Below, in pieces: positions 8,158 through 15,679 of a stretch of DNA of 22,449 bases; the first letter of the stretch is position 1, and each line of letters opens with the position of its first letter. This stretch comes from JBBQYA01 sp038209155 (GTDB taxonomy: Bacteria > Bacteroidota > Bacteroidia > Sphingobacteriales > Sphingobacteriaceae): the NCBI GenBank assembly GCA_038209155.1, contig JBBQYA010000043.1:1-22449 (forward strand), in the 5' to 3' direction. The notes below the pieces were generated by a model that saw nothing but the letters and a program-made list of their open reading frames with translations, made no database searches and was not told the DNA's origin. Position numbers and translations under genes: made by a program.

Positions 8158-9270
8158 TTAATTTTTAATAATTTCTTCAAAATCTACATAGTATCTCCCA
8201 GAGCTAGTATGTTGATCTAAAAGTATTCTCCGACAAGTATCCGTAACCATAGCGCCACCTAAAACTACAGATGATGCTAACTGAGGCCAAGTTGTAATTG
8301 TTTTTCCTAATTCGGATAAAGAGTATTTCATACGGTCAGATAAATTCTTAAAATCAATCATTGCATCAAGCATTGGAAGCTTTTCTTCATTGGTAAGGTT
8401 ATTAAGGGTCGAAATATCGACAATATTTGGCAAAGCACCATGAAGTAATTCTCGATTAGGTTCTAAATCGAAACGTTCTATATCCAACATTCCTCTATCA
8501 TTGGTATCCATCACCACTGGAACTTTATATTCTTTCGCTTTCAATCTACTTAAAATCTTGATATCCAATCCATCACATTCTTCTACCAAAATATCTATTT
8601 TCTTTTCTCCAATAAAAAAATCATCTATGTTTTCAGATGTTAAGCCTTGTGGATAAATTTTAACTTTTAAAAATGGATCCAATTCTGCTATTTCTCTAGC
8701 GGCAATAATAACTTTTAAAACACCTAAATTTTGAACTCCAGTCCTAATTCTATTCATATTAGTAAGTTCTAAATCATCAAAATCAGCTAATCTTAATTCT
8801 GAACAAACTCGTTCCATTGCTAAAGTTAATGCTATAGATTGTCCAACGGAAAGCCCAATGATTCCAATTGTTTTGGTTGATAAAATATCTCGTTCTTCTG
8901 GTTTTATTTTATAGATATTTCTGCTTGTACGCAAGGCAATGAATTCGTTTTCGTCTACTAAATGCACTAAACGATTGCTCCAAGAATAATATACCCATAC
9001 ACCATAGTCATTTAAGTGAATTTCTCCTAAATGTTTGATTATAAGTAATTCACTTTCTTCTATAGAGAGTTTTTTATCCGGATTGTTAATTTTTATTAAT
9101 TCCTTTAATTGACTTTTTATTTGGTCATGAATAATAATGCTTTTATTTGAATTTAATAATTCTTGAAGAGTATTTCTATCATCTTGATTCGATATTCTAT
9201 AAAAATTTGGAGTAAAATCAGAAGTAGAAATTGATTTATTTTTCAGCGCTGCGTTTAGATCATCCGACAT
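8158..9270 (-). CDS. ThiF/E1-like adenylyltransferase (Rv1355c-type ThiF domain)
   Basis: ThiF/MoeB/E1-superfamily protein; such enzymes bind ATP and adenylate a carboxylate. With the start at 9270 (MSDDLNAA) it has about 370 residues. An N-terminal region of about 105 residues includes YGVWVYYSWSNRLVHL. The Rossmann domain then has IGIIGLSVGQS, DFDDLELTNMNR with the conserved arginine, and the NLGVLKV lysine. No CxxC zinc motifs or obvious catalytic cysteine loop are visible. The GLSVG and ADFD..ELTN.NRI pattern recalls the ThiF half of Rv1355c-family proteins, which usually carry a nitroreductase domain; none is here. The open frame extends to 9336, but a good promoter lies across that stretch, so the shorter start is preferred. 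It is the first gene of the operon. Confidence 0.75.
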   Translation of the reverse strand: MSDDLNAALKNKSISTSDFTPNFYRISNQDDRNTLQELLNSNKSIIIHDQIKSQLKELIKINNPDKKLSIEESELLIIKHLGEIHLNDYGVWVYYSWSNRLVHLVDENEFIALRTSRNIYKIKPEERDILSTKTIGIIGLSVGQSIALTLAMERVCSELRLADFDDLELTNMNRIRTGVQNLGVLKVIIAAREIAELDPFLKVKIYPQGLTSENIDDFFIGEKKIDILVEECDGLDIKILSRLKAKEYKVPVVMDTNDRGMLDIERFDLEPNRELLHGALPNIVDISTLNNLTNEEKLPMLDAMIDFKNLSDRMKYSLSELGKTITTWPQLASSVVLGGAMVTDTCRRILLDQHTSSGRYYVDFEEIIKN

Positions 9271-9303
9271 ACAAAAGAAAGGTATTACATTTTTAATGTT
9301 CTG

Positions 9304-9336
9304 CAAATGTAATGTAATATAAAAATAGTAATGCAA
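9304..9336 (-). promoter_or_regulatory. Promoter of the ThiF-acyltransferase-kinase operon
   Basis: On the minus strand, TTG (plus 9334-9336) and TACATTTG (plus 9304-9311) are 22 bases apart and the box is followed by C, a full match to the TTG-N17-23-TAnnTTTG consensus. Transcription would begin near 9298, leaving a leader of about 28 bases before an ATG at 9270. This rules against translation starting at 9336. Confidence 0.65.
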
Positions 9337-9497
9337 TTAACACACCAAGAAGAATAAATAATGCTTTTCTTTACATAAGTCATTTTTTCGATTATTACAA
9401 GCTGTTTAGCAATAATTTTTTATTTTGGGTTGCTATAACCTATATTTACAGCAAATAAAAACCGTTAAATCGCTTACCAAAGTATATTTGTACACAA
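9337..9497. promoter_or_regulatory. Divergent intergenic region between the operon and the lone receiver gene
   Basis: A/T-rich spacer that must hold the upstream control of both transcripts. On + there is a perfect -7 box TATATTTG at 9483-9490, only seven bases before the receiver ATG, with no TTG at proper spacing. A second, weaker box TATATTTA lies at 9441-9448. I see no clear operator palindrome. Confidence 0.4.
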
Positions 9498-9974
9498 ATG
9501 GAAGAGTTAAAAGTTAAAGAAAAAGCGAATGTGCTTTATGTAGATGATGAAACCAACAATTTAATTGCTTTTAAAGCTACCTACCGAAAAGTGTATAATA
9601 TTTTTACGGCTGAATCTGCATCAGAAGGAAAAAATATTTTAGGCCAAGAAAATATTCATATTATTATCACCGATCAGCGAATGCCCGGTGTAACTGGTGT
9701 TGAATTTCTTGAATCTATTATTCCCGAATATCCAGATCCGATTAGAATTTTATTGACAGGCTATGCTGATATTGAAGCTGTAATAAATGCCATAAATAAA
9801 GGTCAAGTGTATAGATATATAAATAAACCATGGGACGAAATGGAATTAAAGTTTGTTATAGACAATGCATTTGAGGTTTTTTCGCTTCGTAGAGATAATT
9901 TACAATTAACAAAATCATTACTTAGAGCCAATGAGCAATTGGAATTCATTCTTCGTCAAAAACTACTTTCTTAA
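9498..9974 (+). CDS. Stand-alone receiver-domain response regulator
   Basis: Single-domain response regulator, 158 residues. The receiver (about 10-128) has the acidic pair DD at 16-17, phospho-acceptor D59 in ITDQRMPG, the LLTGYAD threonine, and the lysine in INKPWDE. The remaining 30 residues form an amphipathic helix that ends with the protein; there is no DNA-binding, enzymatic or kinase domain. It is about 60% identical by hand alignment over roughly 117 residues to the receiver of the 4173-5288 hybrid kinase, including the start of that protein's linker helix. A duplication that kept only the receiver is therefore likely. Transcribed divergently from the operon, it is probably phosphorylated by one of the two kinases, as a phosphate sink or a protein-interaction output. 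Confidence 0.93.
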   Translation: MEELKVKEKANVLYVDDETNNLIAFKATYRKVYNIFTAESASEGKNILGQENIHIIITDQRMPGVTGVEFLESIIPEYPDPIRILLTGYADIEAVINAINKGQVYRYINKPWDEMELKFVIDNAFEVFSLRRDNLQLTKSLLRANEQLEFILRQKLLS

Positions 9975-10046
9975 TTTTTTTGTAAAAATTTCTCATGAAT
10001 TGTTATTTTATTGTACTTTTAAGGCTGTATACTACAACAAACTGAT

Positions 10047-10724
10047 TTGAAAAAATTAATTATATTCTTCTGTTTAATTCTTCTTGTAAATTTCGCAAAC
10101 GCCCAATATAGAGGGAGATATGAAGGATATGTAACCGCTGGAGTGGGTGGTGGAGTGATTATTTCACATATGGATATTGTTGAAAATAACATTCATCCAG
10201 GTGCTGCATTCTACTTTAATTTTCATTCAAGCTACACATTTATGGCTGGTTTAGAAGTTCAATCAGGTCTGATTAATGCTGGAAAAGATATTTATAATAG
10301 AAAATCAAAAAATCAATTTATTGCAACTATTTTAAAGGCTAATGTTAAGCTTTTTCCAGATGCAGAAATTATTCAGACCATCTTACCTAATTTATATATT
10401 GGTTCTGGAGTGGGTTTTATAAAAAGTAATGTGACAGATGTATTGCCTGATGTTTCAGAAACTTCCGATCCTGCATTAGCAGTAGGATGGAGATCTTCTT
10501 ACACTGGAACAGATATCATAATCCCATTGAATGCTGGAATTATTATCAATTTTAAAAATGGATATAGAAGAGATAGTAAAGTTTCACTTAACTTGAACTA
10601 TCAAAATAATAAATCGATTACTGATTGGTTGGATGGATATGCCTCAATAATCGGTGGCGGAAATCTTGCCAAAGATTCTTACAGTTTCGTATCCTTAGCT
10701 CTGCATTACAGACTAGGCAGATAA
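10047..10724 (+). CDS. Outer-membrane beta-barrel protein
   Basis: Small predicted outer-membrane protein, 225 residues, in the style of porin-family beta-barrels common in Bacteroidota. It begins with a TTG codon; the first residues KKLIIFFCLILLVNFANAQ form a signal peptide with cleavage likely after ANA. The mature protein shows alternating hydrophobic strands and glycine turns (YVTAGVGGGVIISHM, LPNLYIGSGVGFI, VGWRSSYTGTDIIIPLNAGI) and ends with an aromatic-containing strand SFVSLALHYRLGR, as barrel proteins do. Precise function is unknown. It stands between the lone receiver and the large surface protein; no shared operon is evident. Confidence 0.8.
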   Translation: MKKLIIFFCLILLVNFANAQYRGRYEGYVTAGVGGGVIISHMDIVENNIHPGAAFYFNFHSSYTFMAGLEVQSGLINAGKDIYNRKSKNQFIATILKANVKLFPDAEIIQTILPNLYIGSGVGFIKSNVTDVLPDVSETSDPALAVGWRSSYTGTDIIIPLNAGIIINFKNGYRRDSKVSLNLNYQNNKSITDWLDGYASIIGGGNLAKDSYSFVSLALHYRLGR

Positions 10725-10963
10725 AAAGTTAGTAATGTTTAAAACTTTGCAACTTTACAAGATGTAAAATATAAATCACGTTAATTTCGCATCATTTATA
10801 TCAGATAGATTTTTAGTTTTAAAATCAAAAACGTATTAGAACTAGCCAATACCGTCTTTTTGATTAAAAATCGAATTTATTAATCCAACTAGCATTAGTT
10901 ATTAACATTTTTTTGCACTACATTTAAAATTTCTAATTATAAGCAATTTTAAAGTACTCAAAA
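10725..10963. other. Intergenic region ahead of the large surface protein
   Basis: This 239-base A/T-rich stretch contains no convincing gene. It has two dyads: TTTACA-AGA-TGTAAA at 10754-10768, and a pair of 9-base arms at 10823-10831 and 10857-10865 (AATCAAAAA and TTTTTGATT) around a 25-base loop. Neither is followed by a T run, so they are not typical terminators. A weak -7-like TACATTTA sits at 10919-10926. The surface protein's promoter is presumably here but I cannot place it securely. Confidence 0.4.
10823..10865. repeat. Inverted repeat upstream of the T9SS surface protein gene
   Basis: The arms AATCAAAAA (10823-10831) and TTTTTGATT (10857-10865) are exact reverse complements; flanking CG dinucleotides inside the loop could add two pairs after a 2-base bulge. 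It could be a regulator site or a chance dyad in A/T-rich DNA. Confidence 0.3.
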
Positions 10964-13900
10964 ATGGAAAAACTATACTCCCTCAAGTGGTTTAGTCAAA
11001 TTTTATTCCTACTAGTATCTGGAATTTTATTCAATACTAATCCTGTGTATTCACAATTGGCACTTCAAAATTTTTCATCTGCTATAGGCACTACTCCACC
11101 TCTTGGCTGGACAAATACTGCAAACCTAGGAACAACTGATCCGAATCAGAAATGGGAATTTGATAATAATCTTGATGGAGTTACAGGGTCTGGTTTTTCT
11201 GGCAATTATGCCGTTCTTAACAGTGATAGTTATGGAGATGGTTTTACTCAAAATGCAACATTAACTTCTCCAGTATTCAGTTGCGTAGGGTTAACGAATC
11301 TAAATATTCAATATTCTGAACAATTTCGATTTTTTGGAGGATCTTCAGGAACTATTGAATTAAGTATAGACGGAGGCACTACTTGGACAAATGTTTTAAC
11401 TCGCACCTCAAATACAGGATATCCAAATCCAGCAATTTTATCATTAATTTCTATACCGGCAGCAAATGGTCAAGCCAATGTAAGAATCAGATTTACCTAC
11501 ATTGGTACATTTGGTTATTGGTGGTCAATAGATAATGTTCAAGTTTTACAAAAAATTCCAGCAAATATTTTTTCTACCGCATCTGGTGGAAACTGGTCAT
11601 TGCCAAGTACGTGGGTTGGTGGAGTAGTTCCAATTTCTATAGATAATGTTACTATTGCAAATAGTGCAGCGGTTATAATTGATAACTCTGTAATTGTAAA
11701 TAATTTAACCGTAGGTCAAGGAACAAGCGGCGTACTGAATTTTGATGCAACTACTTCTAGAACTTTACGAATAAATGGAAACCTAAGCGTTGCAAATGGT
11801 GGAACTTTCACACCTGCAAATGGATCCATTGGAAGATCAATTACCTTGAATGGAAATTTTACAAACGCAGGTACAACAGATTTCTCTAAAACGGGAACTG
11901 GATTAATAATGACTGGCACTACTTCGCAAAGTATATCTAAATCTGGTTCAGGTGTTTTTTTAAATGGAAATACGATTAGATTTCTTGCTATATCCAATAA
12001 TGCAGGAATAGTAATTAATACCCCTATCAATATTTCTTCTCAAATAAATTTGGCTGTTGGAGTAGTTTCCAATGGCGGTAATTTGACATTTGATAATACT
12101 GTAGGTGGAGTTGTCACCAGTACAGTTTTAGTTCAAATAGGTGCTCAATCTTCATTTTCTGCTCAGCCCTCCATTGGAGGGTCAGCAATTTATAGATTAA
12201 CCTATACTTTTTTTACGAATACAATTAATGCACAACAAGTAGAAGGATTTGAAATACCTGTAAGTAGAACTATTTTTTCCTTAACTATTAATAATGGGCT
12301 CGGAGTTGTCTTAAACGGAAATTTAAATTTAACAGGAACAGGTACTCCTTTGACATTGACCAATGGAATTTTGCACATGGGTTCCAATACGATTACTTTA
12401 ACTTTACCAACAGCCAATTTTTCAGCTCCAACTTCTACCTCCAATTCATGGGTTGATGGAAAAACCGCAATAACCCTGAATTCAGCGAGTCCTGTTACTC
12501 GAAATTTTCCAGTTGGAGGATTTAGTACAGGTCAATCTAGGACTTTAGTAATGAATGGACTAACAAATAATGCGTCTTCTAATAGTATTATTACTGTGGA
12601 AGAACAAAACGGTAGTACGAATAATTCAGGTGTAGGAATTTCCAATATTTCTAAAATAAGAAGGCATTTTGCTACCGTAACAGGTAATACGATTACAAAT
12701 CTTGATTCAGTTAAAATAAATTATGGATCAGACGATTTATTATCATTTAATCCCTTAGCCGACAGAACAATTGGATTTAGCTCCAGCGCATCTGGCCCCT
12801 ATAATTCTATTAAAACCAACGCAAACATTGGAATAATTGATATTGTAAGTGATCAAACATTAAACTTAAATTTAGGATATTTTGCTTTAGGTGTGAGTGT
12901 AGGAAATCTTCCACTTATTTGGGTAGGAGGGCCAACTGGTAATTGGGGTGTACCAAGTAATTGGTCAGATGGAAGTGTACCTACTTTAGGAGATAATGTA
13001 GTTTTAAATTCTGCAATAGTAGCATTACAAGGAGGAACTCCTCCTTATTTTGCCAATTCTTTGGTAATAGGAATGGATGCCCGATTAAATGTAGCAGCAA
13101 ATAGTTTACAAATTGGGCCAAATGGAGGAAGCAATAAGCAGCTAATCACAAATGGAATATTAAATATTTCTGGTGGCAGTGTAACAGTAAATGGCAACGT
13201 ACTGATTTCTTCTTCAGCAACTTATAATATGACCGGAGGGAATTTAATAATAGATGGCAATAACGGTATTTCTGCAGCAGGAAGTGTGGCAGAAGGAATA
13301 GATTTACTAAGTTTTGCTTTGAATAGCACTGGGAATGTGAATGCAACCAATGGTACGATAACGATAATAGATCCACCATTTGTTGGATTAGGAAATGCTT
13401 TGAATATTAATGCAAGTATTGGAACAGGTATTCGGGATTTTGAATTTTCCACCTTGCAATTAGGAAACGGAATTAGCAATACGGTCGGCCCAGCTTCTAC
13501 TGGTTTTATCGTAAATACTTTCGCAGGTTTTCAGATTGTGAAATTAGGTAATGTAATTGTAAATTCTGGTTCTGCACAAGGGAGATTTTTGTCTAGCGCA
13601 ATAAGTTCGGCAGATGGAACACATACTAGTGGAAACTTAACCGTAAATGCGGGCTCAGAAGCAAGAACTGTGGGTTCTGGATTTACAATAGCTGGAAATT
13701 TAATAAATAATGGAACATTTACAACCAGTTTATCCGTTCTTAATGCACTTACACTTGGCAATACCTTGGGATTAATACCATCTGGTGTGCCTCAAATTGT
13801 ATCAGGAAATGGAATTTTTAGGAATAATATAATTGCACCAAATGCCAGTATAAGCAATTTGACCATAAACAATACAACATCCGTAAGCATAAATTCTACA

Positions 13901-15067
13901 ACATTTCTTTCAGGAACGGGAACAGGGACAGTAAGTAATAATTTAAATTTAGAAAATGGAATCTTAAATGTCGGTTCTAATATTCTTACTTTAGGAACTT
14001 CAACTACCAATCTAGGAACAATTTCAATCTCAGGATTAGGTAATATAAAAGGTAAACTTAAACGATTTATAAGTTCATCTACAGGAGTTTATAATTTCCC
14101 AGTTGGTGGTGATAGTAGAAGATTAGCTAGTGTAAATTACACCACCGCACCTACATCTGCTGGAAGTTTAACAGCTTCTTTTGTAGAAACCAATCCAGGA
14201 AATAATGGATTACCTTTAGTTCAAGGTAGCATAAATGTTAACAAAGCATCTACGACAGGATATTGGGATATGATAGCTGCAGACGGTCTATCAGGTGGAA
14301 CGTATTCTCCTACTTTTTATGCCAAAGATTTTAGTGGAATTTTAGATTTTACAACATTAGTTTTATTAAAAAGAGCAAATTCTCTTTCTCCTTGGACACT
14401 TCAAGGAAATCATGTGCCAAGTGCTGGATCAATTTCTGAACCTATTTTGCGCAGAACAGGCATTACAACTGGTTTCTCACAATTTGGATTGGGAGCAGAC
14501 TCGGTTGGAAATCCTTTACCCTTAAAACTTATCAGTTTTAGTGGAGAACAAGCTAAATTATCGAACGAATTAAAATGGACAACTTCTTCAGAAATTGGGA
14601 TTAAAACATTCGTTTTGGAGCGTTTAATAGAAAATTCTGTTTTTGAAAGTATTGCAGAACGATCTGCAAATAATAAATTAATCGAATTCAATTATTCTTT
14701 TTCAGATTTTACTTATAATAGAAATGTAATACAAAACTACTATCGTTTGAAAATAATAGAAGTAAATGGGCATGTTGAATTTTCTAAAACTGTTAGTGTA
14801 ATAAATAAGGATAAAAAATTCAGTGTAAATGTAGGTCCAAATCCTAGTAATGGTATTTTTGAGATTCAGATCAATTCTAGCAGAAATGCAGAAATACAGT
14901 TAGAAATCTATGATGTATCTGGTAAAAGAATTTTCGATAATACATCAAAAGCCGAGCATGCGTTTATTACCAAAAATTTAGATTTAAGAGATTATCCAAA
15001 AGGAGTTTATTTCTTGACTGTAAATAATGGAGTGAATGTTGAATTCAGCAAAATAATCTTACAATAA
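10964..15067 (+). CDS. Large T9SS-exported beta-rich surface protein
   Basis: Predicted secreted or cell-surface protein, 1367 residues. A signal peptide ending near NPVYSQ is followed by a jelly-roll, cleaved-adhesin/MAM-like domain (about 35-195) with TIELSIDGGTTWTNVL and YWWSIDNVQVL. A long run of beta-strand repeats rich in Asn, Thr, Ser and Gly follows. Two architectural halves are visible: NWSLPSTW at 210 with NGILHMGSN at 467 and FPVGG at 515, then NWGVPSNW at 660 with NGILNVGSN at 998 and FPVGG at 1045. The last 78 residues, from VGPNPSNG at 1290, are a type A T9SS sorting domain, with YDVSGKRIF and YPKGVYFLTV. No catalytic motif is seen; an adhesin or matrix role is a guess. It stands alone as a gene. 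Confidence 0.88.
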   Translation: MEKLYSLKWFSQILFLLVSGILFNTNPVYSQLALQNFSSAIGTTPPLGWTNTANLGTTDPNQKWEFDNNLDGVTGSGFSGNYAVLNSDSYGDGFTQNATLTSPVFSCVGLTNLNIQYSEQFRFFGGSSGTIELSIDGGTTWTNVLTRTSNTGYPNPAILSLISIPAANGQANVRIRFTYIGTFGYWWSIDNVQVLQKIPANIFSTASGGNWSLPSTWVGGVVPISIDNVTIANSAAVIIDNSVIVNNLTVGQGTSGVLNFDATTSRTLRINGNLSVANGGTFTPANGSIGRSITLNGNFTNAGTTDFSKTGTGLIMTGTTSQSISKSGSGVFLNGNTIRFLAISNNAGIVINTPINISSQINLAVGVVSNGGNLTFDNTVGGVVTSTVLVQIGAQSSFSAQPSIGGSAIYRLTYTFFTNTINAQQVEGFEIPVSRTIFSLTINNGLGVVLNGNLNLTGTGTPLTLTNGILHMGSNTITLTLPTANFSAPTSTSNSWVDGKTAITLNSASPVTRNFPVGGFSTGQSRTLVMNGLTNNASSNSIITVEEQNGSTNNSGVGISNISKIRRHFATVTGNTITNLDSVKINYGSDDLLSFNPLADRTIGFSSSASGPYNSIKTNANIGIIDIVSDQTLNLNLGYFALGVSVGNLPLIWVGGPTGNWGVPSNWSDGSVPTLGDNVVLNSAIVALQGGTPPYFANSLVIGMDARLNVAANSLQIGPNGGSNKQLITNGILNISGGSVTVNGNVLISSSATYNMTGGNLIIDGNNGISAAGSVAEGIDLLSFALNSTGNVNATNGTITIIDPPFVGLGNALNINASIGTGIRDFEFSTLQLGNGISNTVGPASTGFIVNTFAGFQIVKLGNVIVNSGSAQGRFLSSAISSADGTHTSGNLTVNAGSEARTVGSGFTIAGNLINNGTFTTSLSVLNALTLGNTLGLIPSGVPQIVSGNGIFRNNIIAPNASISNLTINNTTSVSINSTTFLSGTGTGTVSNNLNLENGILNVGSNILTLGTSTTNLGTISISGLGNIKGKLKRFISSSTGVYNFPVGGDSRRLASVNYTTAPTSAGSLTASFVETNPGNNGLPLVQGSINVNKASTTGYWDMIAADGLSGGTYSPTFYAKDFSGILDFTTLVLLKRANSLSPWTLQGNHVPSAGSISEPILRRTGITTGFSQFGLGADSVGNPLPLKLISFSGEQAKLSNELKWTTSSEIGIKTFVLERLIENSVFESIAERSANNKLIEFNYSFSDFTYNRNVIQNYYRLKIIEVNGHVEFSKTVSVINKDKKFSVNVGPNPSNGIFEIQINSSRNAEIQLEIYDVSGKRIFDNTSKAEHAFITKNLDLRDYPKGVYFLTVNNGVNVEFSKIILQ

Positions 15068-15096
15068 GGATAAAAATGTTGTAATCATTTTGTACT

Positions 15097-15450
15097 ATGA
15101 ATGCAGAAGAAATTAGAGAATATTGCCTTTCATTTCCATTCACAACCGAAGGATTTCCTTTTGGCGGAGAAACATTAGTATTTAAAGTGTATGAAAAAAT
15201 GTTTGCTTTATTAGATTTGCAAAAAGCAGAAAGTATTAATTTAAAATGTAGTCCAGAAAAAGCAATTATCTTAAGAGAAGAACATTCTGAAATTCTACCA
15301 GGTTTCCACATGAATAAAAAACATTGGAATACTGTATTAATAAATGAAAGTTTGTCTAGAGATTTCATTTATTCATTAATTAAAGATTCCTATCAATTAG
15401 TTTATAAAAGTTTACCAAAAAAATATTTAATTCAAAACCATGTGGACTGA
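15097..15450 (+). CDS. MmcQ/YjbR family protein
   Basis: Small cytoplasmic protein, 117 residues, of the MmcQ/YjbR family. Typical features are the N-terminal EIREYCLSFP, the TEGFPFGGETLVFKV strand pair, the MFALLDL strand, and the LKCSPEKAIILRE segment followed by HMNKKHWNTV and the C-terminal helix SLIKDSYQLVYKSLPKK. Members have a CyaY-like fold and are suspected to bind DNA, but their biological role is not settled. The last 11 bases overlap the start of the pterin dehydratase gene, so the two are probably translated together. Confidence 0.88.
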   Translation: MNAEEIREYCLSFPFTTEGFPFGGETLVFKVYEKMFALLDLQKAESINLKCSPEKAIILREEHSEILPGFHMNKKHWNTVLINESLSRDFIYSLIKDSYQLVYKSLPKKYLIQNHVD

Positions 15451-15679
15451 AAAAGACAATAAGCTACAACGCGAATTTACCTTCAAAACTTTTGTAGAAG
15501 CTTGGTCTTTTATGAGTTCTGTGGCACTAGAAGCTGAGAAAATGGATCATCATCCAGAATGGAAAAATATTTACAATAAAGTTTGGATCTCTCTTAATAC
15601 ACACGATGAGGGATCTATTGTAACAGAAAAAGATCGAAAATTGGCAAAAAAAATCGATAAGCATTATCAAGCTGAATGA
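15440..15679 (+). CDS. 4a-hydroxytetrahydrobiopterin dehydratase (pterin-4a-carbinolamine dehydratase)
   Basis: Dehydrates 4a-hydroxytetrahydrobiopterin, regenerating the cofactor of aromatic amino acid hydroxylases; a related role in molybdopterin metabolism is known in some bacteria. It is short, 79 residues, compared with the usual 95-110, lacking most of the N-terminal extension. The family signature is present: FTFKTFVEAWSFMSSVALEAEKMDHHPEWKNIYNKVWISLNTHDEG, with the HHPEW histidines and THD. The usual THD.GG is THDEGS here, with serine for the second glycine. It overlaps yjbR-like upstream by 11 bases and the M14 peptidase downstream by four. No aromatic hydroxylase gene is in the window. 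Confidence 0.9.
   Translation: MWTEKDNKLQREFTFKTFVEAWSFMSSVALEAEKMDHHPEWKNIYNKVWISLNTHDEGSIVTEKDRKLAKKIDKHYQAE

Noticed and set aside
9271..9336. The 22-residue N-terminal extension of the ThiF-like protein
   Set aside because: A good promoter lies across it, so transcription probably begins downstream of the upstream ATG; the shorter start at 9270 is used instead.
10014..10021. TACTTTTA as the -7 box of the beta-barrel gene
   Set aside because: The nearest TTG is 11 bases upstream and the next is over 30, so the spacing is wrong.
11716..14691. Several antisense open frames opposite the large surface protein, with Pro/Val/Phe-rich translations
   Set aside because: Their composition is what the complement of Asn/Thr/Gly-rich repeats gives; none has a plausible domain or promoter.
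10964..15067. DNA-level tandem repeats or a CRISPR-like array in the repetitive surface protein gene
   Set aside because: The repetition is at the protein level and diverged; there are no constant repeats with regular spacers.
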